The notes: generated from the letters alone by a model not told the origin. Numbered from the stretch's first letter, positions 48,749 to 57,744 are shown. The stretch is DNA of 64,000 nt from a virus (IMGVR_UViG_3300032070_000002:26230-90229), one strand, 5' to 3'. Numbers and translations are program-made.

Positions 48749-48919
48749 ATGAGTTATGTATTATTCTTTAAAGTAGAAAGTCAAAAAGATAGTAGATGTT
48801 CTTTTGCGAAACAAATTAATACCTTAGAGGAAGCTTTAATAGAACGTGAAATACTAATCCGAAACGGATATCGGGACGAAAAGGTAATACATACTAGATT
48901 GATAGAGGGTAGAATATAA
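48749..48919 (+). CDS. small hypothetical protein
   Basis: 56 residues from ATG 48749 after AGGAGGAAGACG; the in-frame ATG at 48710 is inside the acidic gene. Alpha/beta, no motif. Confidence 0.5.
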   Translation: MSYVLFFKVESQKDSRCSFAKQINTLEEALIEREILIRNGYRDEKVIHTRLIEGRI

Positions 48920-48920
48920 G

Positions 48921-51185
48921 ATGTTAGAAGTAAACTTAAATAAAAAAGTAAAAATAATTACTTCTGAGGAAATAACAGAAACGGATAAGTTTTTTGTATA
49001 CGGTAAACCTATTCAGCTTTTGTTTACGGATTCTACCGATATTTCTATATTATCTAGGAAGAAAAAAATATTAGAAGCAAATTGTAATTTAATTGTAGTA
49101 ACACAATTAGCAGAAAAGTATTTAAGAGATAGTAAGTTAACATACCTTATTGTAGATAGAGCAGATTTTAATGAAAAATTATTTAAGGAAATACCCTCGG
49201 TAGATATGATTAGTTATTACGGAAGTATATCAAGAGATATAGTAGAAAGTATAGTATCAAAATATAATATAAGGTTAGTATATGGAGCAGAGGATACTTT
49301 AAATTTTGTAAAAAGATTTAGTGTTAGTAAGGAAGAATATAAATCAACTACAGAAGAAATTAATAAAATAAATGAGATAGTAGAAAAAGATTTAGATAAG
49401 GATTTAGACTTAAGTAAGAAATTATTAATATACCGAGATGATTGCGGTTTAGGAGATTTGTTAATGATTACCGCGTGTTTAAAATCCTTAAAGGAATATT
49501 ATAAGGATTGGAAAATAGTAATAGGTTGTAACAAAAAATATCATACTTTATTTGAAAACAACTCGTATGTAGATAAGGTAATAAGTAATTTTAATGAAAA
49601 AGATTATGATAAAGTATTTAATTTAACAAGATTTTTTGAACACGAAAACTATCCTATGGACGGATGGAAAGCTAATCATAAAAGTAGAGTAGATTTATTA
49701 TATGAAGATGCTTTTAAAATACCCGCTATAGATAGAAGACTTTTGTATTATATAACTGAAGACGAACAAAAATGGGCAAAGGCATATTTAAGTAAATATG
49801 AAAAAGGAGAATATTTAGTAGGATTCTCAATAGATGCCGCGGGAATGAGTAGAAATTGGCCTATTAATTATTTTTTTGAATGTCAACACATATTAAAAGA
49901 TAAAAAAGTTACTTCTATTTTATTTGGGAATAGAATAGGCACACAAAATAAATATGATTATGCGGGAATATTTAGAGAAGGAATGATTAATGCAACAGGG
50001 CTTACTTTAAGAGAAACCGCTGCTTTAATAAATGAAGTAGATTTAATGGTATGCGTAGATTCGGGACTATTACATTTAAGTGCTGCTTTAGAAAAGAAAA
50101 CAATAGCCTTATTTGGAAACATACGGCCATTAAATAGAATACTATATTACGATACGGTAGAAGAACTTTATTCTGTAGGAGAATTAGATTGTATACCGTG
50201 TAATGATGCTCTTTATATAAATAAATGTATGAAGGTTTGTAATGATTTATCGGAATATAGGCAACCGGCAATGTGTATGTGGAGGTTAACAGTTGATAAA
50301 GTATTAACTAAAATCTTAATGGATTTAGGATTGCTAAAAAGTAAATCTGTAAAGTATAGGCCAAAGTTATCATTCGCTATGATGACTCATAACGAGGAAG
50401 CGTGGATAGGACAATGTTTAGACAGAATTAATGAAGTAGCAGATGAGATAGTAATAATAGATGATTCTAAAGACGATACGCGTAAAATAGCAAAAAAATA
50501 TAATAACGTAAAAATATATAACGTAAAAGACTTACCTTGTCCTAAAGAATGTAACTTTTGTAAAAAGAATAATATAGATATAGAAAAAATAGGCCGGCCC
50601 TGTAGCGCAAAATTAAGGCAACAATCATTTGAAGCGTGTACAGGTAATTGGATATTTAGAATAGATGCAGATGAGGTAATAAGAAAGGAAGATACAATAA
50701 AATTACGATATTTAGTAGATTATGCAGATGACTTATTTCCAAGTATAAAAATATTTTGGTTTACTACGGTTAATTTCTTTTTAGATGAAAATCATTATAA
50801 AGTAGGAACCCAAGGTCACGCTTGGTTTCCGGATGTTCATAAAAGGCTTCAAAAGAATGATGAAAGTTTACACAAATGGACATTACCCGCCCACGAACGA
50901 ATGATAGGAATTACAAGAAGAGGACAAGTAGAATTTTTAGATAATCAAAAAGAATTTAATTTTCAACATATGAGTAATTGGTTTTACGTATACCATTACG
51001 GTTATTTACAACCGAGAAAAGAAAGGGTAGTAGATAGTATTAAGTACGAAAAAATGAAAGTATTATTACATACCTTAGATAATAAAAATATAGAACCCTG
51101 GGTTTGGAAAAAACCTACTAAAGTAATTCTACCTCCCGAATGGGGAACAGGTATTTGTGAATATGAAGAAGGAGAAAAAGGATGA
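48921..51185 (+). CDS. GT9-GT2 glycosyltransferase fusion
   Basis: 754 residues. Residues 1-150: undefined N-terminal region. Residues about 165-460: GT9/heptosyltransferase-like GT-B fold with DCGLGDLLMITACLKSL and VCVDSGLLHLSAALEKKTIALFGN. Residues about 485-754: GT2-type GT-A domain with SFAMMTHNEEAWIGQCL, EIVIIDDSKDD and the metal-binding RIDADEV. It would build or decorate a glycan, either on virions or the host surface. It heads the surface cluster. Confidence 0.85.
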   Translation: MLEVNLNKKVKIITSEEITETDKFFVYGKPIQLLFTDSTDISILSRKKKILEANCNLIVVTQLAEKYLRDSKLTYLIVDRADFNEKLFKEIPSVDMISYYGSISRDIVESIVSKYNIRLVYGAEDTLNFVKRFSVSKEEYKSTTEEINKINEIVEKDLDKDLDLSKKLLIYRDDCGLGDLLMITACLKSLKEYYKDWKIVIGCNKKYHTLFENNSYVDKVISNFNEKDYDKVFNLTRFFEHENYPMDGWKANHKSRVDLLYEDAFKIPAIDRRLLYYITEDEQKWAKAYLSKYEKGEYLVGFSIDAAGMSRNWPINYFFECQHILKDKKVTSILFGNRIGTQNKYDYAGIFREGMINATGLTLRETAALINEVDLMVCVDSGLLHLSAALEKKTIALFGNIRPLNRILYYDTVEELYSVGELDCIPCNDALYINKCMKVCNDLSEYRQPAMCMWRLTVDKVLTKILMDLGLLKSKSVKYRPKLSFAMMTHNEEAWIGQCLDRINEVADEIVIIDDSKDDTRKIAKKYNNVKIYNVKDLPCPKECNFCKKNNIDIEKIGRPCSAKLRQQSFEACTGNWIFRIDADEVIRKEDTIKLRYLVDYADDLFPSIKIFWFTTVNFFLDENHYKVGTQGHAWFPDVHKRLQKNDESLHKWTLPAHERMIGITRRGQVEFLDNQKEFNFQHMSNWFYVYHYGYLQPRKERVVDSIKYEKMKVLLHTLDNKNIEPWVWKKPTKVILPPEWGTGICEYEEGEKG

Positions 51186-51289
51186 AACTAAAGTATAAAA
51201 TAGGTTATTGTATATGGAAAGTATTGATAAAACTTAAATTATTTGATAGTGTAATGAGAGCGCTTATTTGGATAGAAAGGCATATTTAA
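51182..51289 (+). CDS. tiny basic peptide
   Basis: 35 residues overlapping the upstream stop, amphipathic and basic. Possibly only a coupling frame. Confidence 0.35.
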   Translation: MKLKYKIGYCIWKVLIKLKLFDSVMRALIWIERHI

Positions 51290-51290
51290 A

Positions 51291-51554
51291 ATGAGTTTAG
51301 GCGAAAAAATAAATCAACTTATTCAAGCTAATATTAAAACTTGGCATAAAGATACAATTCTTAAGGATAGACATAACAATTTAAGAACCGATTTAGATAT
51401 GTCAAGTGAAGAAAGAGCAAAAGTGTTTTTAGATGCTAGAAAATTTAATAGAGAAAGAGCAAAAGTTAAGGATGAAATAGATACTATATGCGGAGAACAA
51501 ACGTTTTCCGAAAAGGTAAACTATTATAATGAACCCAAGACAAATAATAATTAA
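51291..51554 (+). CDS. DUF4254-like small helical protein
   Basis: 87 residues. LGEKINQLIQANIKTWHKD and FNRERAKVKDEID resemble the helical DUF4254 family often found among glycosyltransferase genes. A related pattern occurs in the gene at 52075. Exact role unknown. It overlaps the methyltransferase start. Confidence 0.5.
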   Translation: MSLGEKINQLIQANIKTWHKDTILKDRHNNLRTDLDMSSEERAKVFLDARKFNRERAKVKDEIDTICGEQTFSEKVNYYNEPKTNNN

Positions 51555-52074
51555 CATAAAACATACTGGGGAAATACATAAAATAGAAGAGGAAGTAAAG
51601 AAATTTATTACTCCTGAAATGAATGGTATAGATATAGGTAGCGGCGGAGTTCCAATACTATTACAAACTATTTCAATAGACCAATGTTTTCCAGGTCAGT
51701 ATTCCGAATATGTACATTTAAAAGGTGACGCAAGAAAACTAATTTGGTTTAAAGATAATTGCTTAGACTACGTATTTAGTAGTCATTGTTTTGAGGATTT
51801 TGATATACCTGAAAAAGTAGAAGTATTTAAAGAATGGATAAGAGTATTAAAAGTAGGCGGATTACTTTTGCTATATTTACCTAATGAACAATTATATAGA
51901 GAGTATTGTAAAAAGGTAGGCAATAAAGCAAATGTTTCGCATAAGGATGCTAATTTTAATGTAGAAACCGTTTTAGAAATAGCAAAGGAAGTAGGAAAGG
52001 TAGCGGAAATATATTCAATAATTAATCACGGGGACTATTGTTTTTTTATAGTATTTAAAAAAGTAGAGGAATAA
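51529..52074 (+). CDS. class I SAM-dependent methyltransferase
   Basis: 181 residues. Motif I GIDIGSGGVP; FKDNCLDYVFSSHCFEDF is the typical strand-4 region; WIRVLKVGGLLLLYLP is the conserved 'L.pGG.l' block. Similar to methyltransferases of surface-glycan clusters, so a sugar or phosphate-linked acceptor is likely. Confidence 0.75.
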   Translation: MNPRQIIINIKHTGEIHKIEEEVKKFITPEMNGIDIGSGGVPILLQTISIDQCFPGQYSEYVHLKGDARKLIWFKDNCLDYVFSSHCFEDFDIPEKVEVFKEWIRVLKVGGLLLLYLPNEQLYREYCKKVGNKANVSHKDANFNVETVLEIAKEVGKVAEIYSIINHGDYCFFIVFKKVEE

Positions 52075-52278
52075 ATGTTAGAATATACTATAGGGGAAGT
52101 TATAGATAGACTTTGTATAACTAACTTAAAAATGTGGCATTTGGAAGAGCAAATGGCTGACCCTAAAATTAGTTTAAATGATAAGGGTAAGATAAGCGAA
52201 CAAATAATTAAATTAAACGATTTAAGAATGAAATGTATAAAATCAATAGACGAATATTTTGAAGGGATAAAGAAATGA
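52075..52278 (+). CDS. DUF4254-like small helical protein
   Basis: 67 residues: TIGEVIDRLCITNLKMWHLEEQM and IIKLNDLRMKCIKSIDEYF share the W-H and L-N-x-x-R...ID pattern with the gene at 51291. The two copies flank the methyltransferase. Confidence 0.5.
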   Translation: MLEYTIGEVIDRLCITNLKMWHLEEQMADPKISLNDKGKISEQIIKLNDLRMKCIKSIDEYFEGIKK

Positions 52279-52886
52279 AAATATATGAAGGATGGGAATA
52301 CGATATAGTAAATAAGGAATTTGAACTTTTCCCTCTTAAATATGCTACTTTAGTAGATGTAGGCGCAAAAGGCAACTACGGCGTAGTTCCTAGACTATTA
52401 AAAAGAAATTGGAATGGCGTACTATACGAACCGCATCCTGAAAGTTATAAAGAATTAATAAAACTATATGAAAACAATATTTTAGTTAAAGTACTAAATA
52501 ACGCAGTATCAAATGAAACCGGTAGAATGATTTTTCTATTACACCCTAGTCCTGAATTAAGTTCCTTAGCTCCAAACGTAACTTGGTTTAAGGAAGATAC
52601 TAAAGTAACAAAGATAGAAGTAGAAGTAGTAAAACTTCACGAAAGTTTACAAGAACATAATATAAGTATTCCAAAAGATTTTGATTTTTTAAAGGTAGAT
52701 GCGGAAGGTTTTGACTATAGAATTTTAGAATGTATGTTTAAAGAAAGTTTTTATAGGCCAAGAATAATTATGCACGAAATACAACATCCGGGACCTAAAG
52801 AGTTTGAGAAATTATTAAATTTACAAGGATATGAATTAATAAATAAAGAACCAGAACATAATATGATATATAGGAAAAAAGAATGA
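52275..52886 (+). CDS. FkbM-type methyltransferase
   Basis: 203 residues. LVDVGAKGNYG (SAM loop), LYEPHPESY, the NNAVSNETG block and FLKVDAEGFDYRIL are the FkbM signature. These enzymes O-methylate sugars in surface polymers. Joined by ATGA overlap on both sides in the cluster. Confidence 0.85.
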   Translation: MKIYEGWEYDIVNKEFELFPLKYATLVDVGAKGNYGVVPRLLKRNWNGVLYEPHPESYKELIKLYENNILVKVLNNAVSNETGRMIFLLHPSPELSSLAPNVTWFKEDTKVTKIEVEVVKLHESLQEHNISIPKDFDFLKVDAEGFDYRILECMFKESFYRPRIIMHEIQHPGPKEFEKLLNLQGYELINKEPEHNMIYRKKE

Positions 52887-53899
52887 AGGTATTACTTTTA
52901 TCTTTAGGCCTAGGACAATACTATTGTAATTATCCTATAGAAGAAGAGTTAATAAATAGGGGATATCAAACGTATTCCATATGCCTTTCTGCATTTGACT
53001 TATACAAAGAATATAATGAAATGGAAATAGAAAAGTATGGCGTAGTTATAGTAAATGATTTAAAGTTTGCGGAAGACTTTAAGAGATTAAATATTAAATC
53101 AAATTACTTAGTAAGCGGTATACATACCCTTGCCCCTAAGGATGAACATTGGATAAGAAGGATGGTTGAAGCGGGAGTAGATTTAGATATAGAAGCAGGT
53201 AAGTATAGTTTACTAACCTTAGGAAACGATTTGAAATCAAATAGAAATAAAATAGTAATAGGCGGTTTTCCTAAAATGGATTATGTAATAAGGAATAAGG
53301 ATAAAAGAACCTTTTACAAAAAAGCTTTATTAGATAGGTTTAAATTTAATAAAGGATGGCCTATAATATTATATGCTTCAACATATTCTACCGGTCAACA
53401 CGCGGGAGGCACCTTTACTTATTGTGAAAGAATATTAGATAGCCTAAAAGGTCAAAAGTTAAATCTAATAGTAGGCCCGCACCCGGGCGATCATAAATTA
53501 TTAACGAATAGTATGGTAATAAAAAATTACAATAATGTTAGGGTATGCTTGGACTTTAATAAAAATGATTTAATATTAGGAAGTGATTTAGTAATAAGTG
53601 ATAATTCTTCAATAATTTTAGAAGCTAGTTTAGCAGATGTACAGGTAATGCAATTATTTAAGGAGGAAGGAAAAGAATCTCAATATTTATATAGTAACCC
53701 AAATATGAATAAATTTATTATAGCTCAAACAGTAGAAGTGCCTACGGAATTAGATATCCTTCCGAAAAGAATTTTTAGAAGTATAGACTATAATCCAATG
53801 GAAAAGGAAAAGGAATACTGGTTAAATGAATTATGTTCCGGAGTAACGGGTAATGATGCAAAGAAATATGTTGACGAAATAGAAAGGAGGTTAAGATGA
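52883..53899 (+). CDS. CDP-glycerol glycerophosphotransferase-like (TagF/TagB type) GT-B protein
   Basis: 338 residues. N-terminal Rossmann half, then GWPIILYASTYSTG, LIVGPHPGD, SDLVISDNSSIILEASL, the order of TagB/TagF and related polyol-phosphate transferases. The next gene encodes a matching cytidylyltransferase, which supports polymerising or adding a polyol phosphate. Acceptor unknown. A reduced GT without transferase activity is the alternative. Confidence 0.65.
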   Translation: MKVLLLSLGLGQYYCNYPIEEELINRGYQTYSICLSAFDLYKEYNEMEIEKYGVVIVNDLKFAEDFKRLNIKSNYLVSGIHTLAPKDEHWIRRMVEAGVDLDIEAGKYSLLTLGNDLKSNRNKIVIGGFPKMDYVIRNKDKRTFYKKALLDRFKFNKGWPIILYASTYSTGQHAGGTFTYCERILDSLKGQKLNLIVGPHPGDHKLLTNSMVIKNYNNVRVCLDFNKNDLILGSDLVISDNSSIILEASLADVQVMQLFKEEGKESQYLYSNPNMNKFIIAQTVEVPTELDILPKRIFRSIDYNPMEKEKEYWLNELCSGVTGNDAKKYVDEIERRLR

Positions 53900-54339
53900 A
53901 AATAGTATATACATACGGCGTATTTGATATATTACATCCAGGACATATAAGCCTTTTAGAGCGTGCAAAAGCGTTAGGAGATTACTTAATTGTAGGAATA
54001 GTATGTGATGAAGCGGTTAGAGAAAGAAAAGGAAAAGGAAGACCTATACAAAATCAATATGATAGAGCAAGAATAGTAGGTGCCTTAAAGTGTGTAGACG
54101 AAGTAGTTATACAGGGTATGTTTAATCCTTGCGGAGTATTGTTTGCAAAACATTTTTTAGGACAAACCGTAAGTATACTTTGTAAGGGAGATGATTGGAA
54201 ATATATTCCCGGTAAAGATGCTATAGAAATGTTAGGAGGTAAGTTAGTAAAGTTACCTTATTCAAAGGAATGGTCTACTAGTAAAATAATCAAAGATGTT
54301 AGGAGTAAAAGTGTTTTTATTATCAGAGATAAGAGGTAA
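53896..54339 (+). CDS. cytidylyltransferase (TagD / glycerol-3-phosphate cytidylyltransferase-like)
   Basis: 147 residues. YGVFDILHPGH carries the HxGH nucleotide-binding motif; later KGDDWKY and the STSKII end are conserved in TagD/RfaE-C enzymes. It makes a CDP- or ADP-activated polyol/sugar from CTP or ATP. Overlap with the TagF-like gene suggests CDP-glycerol. Family clear, exact substrate inferred. Confidence 0.85.
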   Translation: MKIVYTYGVFDILHPGHISLLERAKALGDYLIVGIVCDEAVRERKGKGRPIQNQYDRARIVGALKCVDEVVIQGMFNPCGVLFAKHFLGQTVSILCKGDDWKYIPGKDAIEMLGGKLVKLPYSKEWSTSKIIKDVRSKSVFIIRDKR

Positions 54340-54342
54340 GTA

Positions 54343-54870
54343 ATGATAGTATACTCAAGTCACTTATGTAAGTATAATATAAAACTTAACGGTGTTATTA
54401 GAATAAACGTTGCGTGGATTAAAAGTTATTCGGATTTATTAGAAATTTTAGATAATACAAAACAAGATATATTTTTAGATTATCCTAAGGGCAGAACAAA
54501 ACCGCCTCGGCCAACTATGCATTGGAAAACAATATTAACATTATTAAAATCTAATAAATATCTACAAATAAAATATTTTGCTATTTCTAACGTAGAAAGT
54601 GTAGGAAGAATATCTACTATACGAAAAGTAATTCCTACTAATATTCAATTAGTTCCAAAAATAGAAACGGTAATAGGCGTTAAAAGAGTAGTAGAACTTT
54701 GTAAAGCGTGTAAGACAAATTTAATAATGTTAGATAAAGAAGATTTATATACGGATACAAATCGTAATCAGAAATTATTTGAAGGATGTATTCAATTTTG
54801 TAAAGAGTTATGTAAAAAGAATAATATAAAAATACTTGAACTAAAAGGTGTAGTATTTATAGATGAGTAA
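54343..54870 (+). CDS. pyruvate kinase/HpcH-like TIM-barrel fragment protein
   Basis: 175 residues. LVPKIETVIGV and LIMLDKEDLYTD resemble the PKIE...G and the metal-binding block of PEP/pyruvate TIM barrels (HpcH/HpaI aldolases, pyruvate kinase). DIFLDYPKGRTKPP matches a loop near the start of such domains. It is too short for a complete barrel of eight strands with caps, yet covers most. May supply a three-carbon unit for the surface glycan. Moderate call. Confidence 0.45.
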   Translation: MIVYSSHLCKYNIKLNGVIRINVAWIKSYSDLLEILDNTKQDIFLDYPKGRTKPPRPTMHWKTILTLLKSNKYLQIKYFAISNVESVGRISTIRKVIPTNIQLVPKIETVIGVKRVVELCKACKTNLIMLDKEDLYTDTNRNQKLFEGCIQFCKELCKKNNIKILELKGVVFIDE

Positions 54871-55006
54871 ACAAGTTAAAAAAGAAAAAGTAAATTCGGA
54901 ACTTACTAAAAAGATAGAGATAGCGAGGGCTCGTTATCAAAGTTGTAAGTGTAACGAATGTAAAAAAGTTCTAAAGAATTTACTTAAAAGGAGGAATAAA
55001 TGCTAG
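54863..55006 (+). CDS. small basic cysteine protein
   Basis: 47 residues, lysine/arginine-rich, with CKCNEC near 28-33 and a final Cys. Contains the AGGAGG site of the next gene at its end. Confidence 0.45.
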   Translation: MSKQVKKEKVNSELTKKIEIARARYQSCKCNECKKVLKNLLKRRNKC

Positions 55007-55302
55007 CATTATTAAGGGTAATTGATTTAACAATATCTATATATATGTTTCCTCTTGATTTACTAAGAGGATATTTAAGGTTAATAATTAATTTTAAGGT
55101 ACAACAAAAGTTAGCAAAGAAGTATGAAGGAAAGTCTAATGAGGAAATTTTAAAAGAGTTATACGGTATTACAAGTATTAAACAAGAGGAAACTACTATT
55201 ACAAAAACTAGGAAGAAAAAACTAGCCGTATGTAAAGAATGCGGTACGGGAATATATAATTTAAGTATAGGTTGTAAAAAGTGTAATAAGGTAGGTAAGT
55301 AA
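55000..55302 (+). CDS. membrane protein with C-terminal zinc ribbon
   Basis: 100 residues: hydrophobic N-terminus (LRVIDLTISIYMFPLDLL), basic helix, and C-terminal CKEC...CKKC ribbon. AAGGAGGAATAA before the ATG. Unknown. Confidence 0.5.
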   Translation: MLALLRVIDLTISIYMFPLDLLRGYLRLIINFKVQQKLAKKYEGKSNEEILKELYGITSIKQEETTITKTRKKKLAVCKECGTGIYNLSIGCKKCNKVGK

Positions 55303-55303
55303 A

Positions 55304-55522
55304 ATGGAAGATAAAAATAACTATACCATTAAAATTGAATGCGATAATTGTAAACACGCGTGGGATGAGACGGTATTGAAAGGGCATAAGGTAATTAACA
55401 TTTCTTGTTTAGGTGCGAAAGTAGTAGAAGATAATGATACAAAGGAAACTCAAAATTATATTAAAGAAATAGGCTGTCCAAACTGCGGTTGCAAAACCGA
55501 AACAAAAAGGAGTAACAAATGA
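55304..55522 (+). CDS. zinc-ribbon protein
   Basis: 72 residues with CDNC near 13-16 and CPNCGC near 58-63: a two-knuckle ribbon with a long insert. The end overlaps the next start. Confidence 0.5.
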   Translation: MEDKNNYTIKIECDNCKHAWDETVLKGHKVINISCLGAKVVEDNDTKETQNYIKEIGCPNCGCKTETKRSNK

Positions 55523-55677
55523 ATAATCAAACCTTAGGAATGTATTTAAAGATAGGCGGAATTGTAGAGGGCGTGGTTATAGCTATATTACTATTAAAAT
55601 GGCATCCGGTTTTAGTAATTTTATTAGCATTAGGCGCAGGAATATATTTTGTAGGAGATTATATTTCAAAAAAATAA
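55519..55677 (+). CDS. small two-span membrane protein
   Basis: 52 residues with two hydrophobic segments (IVEGVVIAILLLK and VLVILLALGAGIYFV) separated by a short WHP turn. Size and topology resemble class II holins, without proof. AAGGAGTAACAA before ATG. Confidence 0.45.
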   Translation: MNNQTLGMYLKIGGIVEGVVIAILLLKWHPVLVILLALGAGIYFVGDYISKK

Positions 55678-55695
55678 TAAAAGGAGACCAATACA

Positions 55696-55890
55696 ATGGA
55701 TAAGATAACTTACCCAAATATAGCAAAAGCGTTAATAAATGATAGTAGGGAAGTTAAAACAGGCGCACATTTTGATTTTAGTAGTATAGAAAATTTATCA
55801 AAGCAGTTAGAAAATTTATTTGTAATAAGGTGGGGCAAAGAACAAAAGAACCTATTAAAAAATGTAGCGGAATACGTTAAGAAACTTTAA
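55696..55890 (+). CDS. small hypothetical protein
   Basis: 64 residues, helical C-terminus, AAAGGAGACC upstream. Not recognised. Confidence 0.5.
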   Translation: MDKITYPNIAKALINDSREVKTGAHFDFSSIENLSKQLENLFVIRWGKEQKNLLKNVAEYVKKL

Positions 55891-56072
55891 TGTTAACGAA
55901 TATACAAAAGGAAGAAGTATTTTGTTTTTGGTGCAATAAATGGATAGACGCACACCTAGTTTTAATTGACGTTTTATATGAAGGAAGTATTACTTGTGAT
56001 AAGGAACATTTAATAGGTAATAAGCAAGATTTAGAATGGCAAACAATGTTTGGAGTAGAAGAAAGTGATTAA
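55890..56072 (+). CDS. small cysteine-containing protein
   Basis: 60 residues; CFWCNKW (12-18) and a later TC. Could be a zinc finger with His residues between. Shares one base with the upstream stop. Confidence 0.45.
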   Translation: MLTNIQKEEVFCFWCNKWIDAHLVLIDVLYEGSITCDKEHLIGNKQDLEWQTMFGVEESD

Positions 56073-56508
56073 AATAATTATATTCTTAATAGTTTTAGCA
56101 TTTATTCACGCTAAATGGGAAGTTCAAATAGAAGGAAAAGACGGATGGGCTGCTAAATTACCTTGTTGGAGGCTTAATGTATTTTTTAGAAAACTATTAG
56201 GCGAGAAACCTATAACGGGTTATCATACTTGGATGATAATATTATTTCAAATGATGTTTCATAGTACTTTTATATTTATTGACTGGTCTATAAGTAGGGA
56301 GTTATTATTACAAGGAGTATTTTTATGGTATACAATAATTGAAGACGTTATTTGGTTTATAGTAAATCCTCACTATACAATAAAGAAATTTAAGAAGCAC
56401 CAAATAGAATGGCATAAGAGATGGCTTTATGGATTACCGTTAAGTTATTGGTTATTTGGAATAATAGGTAGCTGTTTAATATGGTTAAGTAAAAAATGTT
56501 ACTTTTAA
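56065..56508 (+). CDS. polytopic membrane protein
   Basis: 147 residues from GTG 56065. A first span (IIIFLIVLAFIH) leads to KWEVQIEGKDGWAAKLPCWR, then two to three further spans, ending just inside the M50 gene. The KDGWAAKLPCWR block belongs to membrane proteins seen in bacteria and archaea whose function I do not know. Overlap with the site-2 protease suggests a shared membrane task. Confidence 0.55.
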   Translation: MIKIIIFLIVLAFIHAKWEVQIEGKDGWAAKLPCWRLNVFFRKLLGEKPITGYHTWMIILFQMMFHSTFIFIDWSISRELLLQGVFLWYTIIEDVIWFIVNPHYTIKKFKKHQIEWHKRWLYGLPLSYWLFGIIGSCLIWLSKKCYF

Positions 56509-57077
56509 TTTATATAATGAGTTTAACGGTTGCAGTATTATTACACGAGACAGCTCATTTTTTAATAGCAAGAGCTTGTAAATGTAAGGTAGAAGTATAT
56601 TCCTTAGGATTTGGAAAAGTGTTATATAAAAGAAAAATAGGTAAGACAATATATCAATTTGCATTATTACCTATCGGAGGGTATTGTAAATTATTAGGAG
56701 AGTTAGAGTATAGTAAAAGTAAATATGCTTTATGTAATTTAATATATACGAAAAAATTACTAATAGCACTTGCGGGCGTAGTAGTAAATTTAATAATTGG
56801 AAGTATATTAGTTTATATAGGTTTAAAAACTAATAATTTTATTACTTATAATATTGGATTTGCTAATGTTATTTTAGGAGTAATAAATACCCTTCCTATC
56901 CCGGGTTTTGACGGCTGGTACCCGCTCTTTTTATTAACAGAGAAAAGAATAGGTAAGAAAAAATGTTGTAAGATGTTATATAAAATGAATAGAATAATTG
57001 TAATAGTATTTACAATACTAAATATACTATTGGTTATGATATATTGGAAACAATTTATAATATTAATTAAATCGTAA
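56496..57077 (+). CDS. M50 (site-2) intramembrane metalloprotease
   Basis: 193 residues. HETAH at 17-21 within the first membrane helix gives the two His ligands and Glu. FALLPIGGYCKL is the family's second block, and NTLPIPGFDGW supplies the Asp ligand late in the sequence. Two more spans follow. No PDZ domain. These proteases cut transmembrane segments of regulators or signal remnants. A phage-encoded one could release an anti-sigma factor or disable a membrane receptor. Confidence 0.85.
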   Translation: MLLLIYIMSLTVAVLLHETAHFLIARACKCKVEVYSLGFGKVLYKRKIGKTIYQFALLPIGGYCKLLGELEYSKSKYALCNLIYTKKLLIALAGVVVNLIIGSILVYIGLKTNNFITYNIGFANVILGVINTLPIPGFDGWYPLFLLTEKRIGKKKCCKMLYKMNRIIVIVFTILNILLVMIYWKQFIILIKS

Positions 57078-57085
57078 GGAGCGCT

Positions 57086-57325
57086 ATGAGAAAAACCGCT
57101 TTGAAAACGGTAAAAGTAATTAAGATATTAAAAAAGTATTGGGAAGAATATAAAGAAGCAGAAGCAGAATTTAGACATAGTGTTATAAAAATAGAAGAGA
57201 GAATGCAAAAAGAATTAAAGAAACCCTTATCGGAATTCTTTTATGATAAGAATACGTGTATAGGAATAAGTATAGAACTTAGTACAAATAAGAAAAAATT
57301 AATACGGAAAGAAGATATTGAATAA
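57086..57325 (+). CDS. small helical hypothetical protein
   Basis: 79 residues, amphipathic and charged helix (VIKILKKYWEEYKEAEAEF). TAAGGAGCGCT upstream. Unknown. Confidence 0.5.
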   Translation: MRKTALKTVKVIKILKKYWEEYKEAEAEFRHSVIKIEERMQKELKKPLSEFFYDKNTCIGISIELSTNKKKLIRKEDIE

Positions 57326-57327
57326 AA

Positions 57328-57744
57328 ATGGAAAATAACGTCCTTTCTATAAAGGGTATAAAACAGCTTAGTTTACACTGTGGCCCTGCTTGTATAGAAA
57401 TGGTTTTAAGGTATTTTGGCTATAATAATATTAAACAAAGACGAATAGGTAAAGATATAAAGGTTAACCTTAAAGAGGGTTGTTATACGATAGATATAAT
57501 TAGATATTTAAAAAGGTATAATATAATTACGGAATTTAGAAAGGGAAAAAACGTTTTAAAAAGTTTAACTATTACACATCCGATAGTAATATGTACTAGG
57601 TCTCATTTTATGTTACTAGTAGGAAAAGAAAATGAAAAATATATTATTATAAATCCGGCTTCGGGTAATCATATTAAAAAAGATATAGACTTTTTTAAAA
57701 AAGAAATTGTAGGATATATTATAGTAAGGGAGGTAATTAAATGA
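57328..57744 (+). CDS. C39-type cysteine peptidase
   Basis: 138 residues: peptidase C39 domain only. QLSLHCGPACIEMVLRYFG holds the oxyanion Gln13 and catalytic Cys18; His93 lies in RSHFMLLVGK. The third triad position, normally Asp in a DPA-like turn, is Asn109 in INPASG. C39 peptidases cut double-glycine leaders of bacteriocins and related peptides, usually as part of an ABC exporter, which is absent here. It may be a free protease or a leader-binding relative. Confidence 0.75.
   Translation: MENNVLSIKGIKQLSLHCGPACIEMVLRYFGYNNIKQRRIGKDIKVNLKEGCYTIDIIRYLKRYNIITEFRKGKNVLKSLTITHPIVICTRSHFMLLVGKENEKYIIINPASGNHIKKDIDFFKKEIVGYIIVREVIK

Noticed and set aside
50002-50271. Reverse-strand open frame inside the GT9-GT2 gene
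   Set aside because: Fully inside a recognised protein; no ribosome site; composition is that of an antisense frame.
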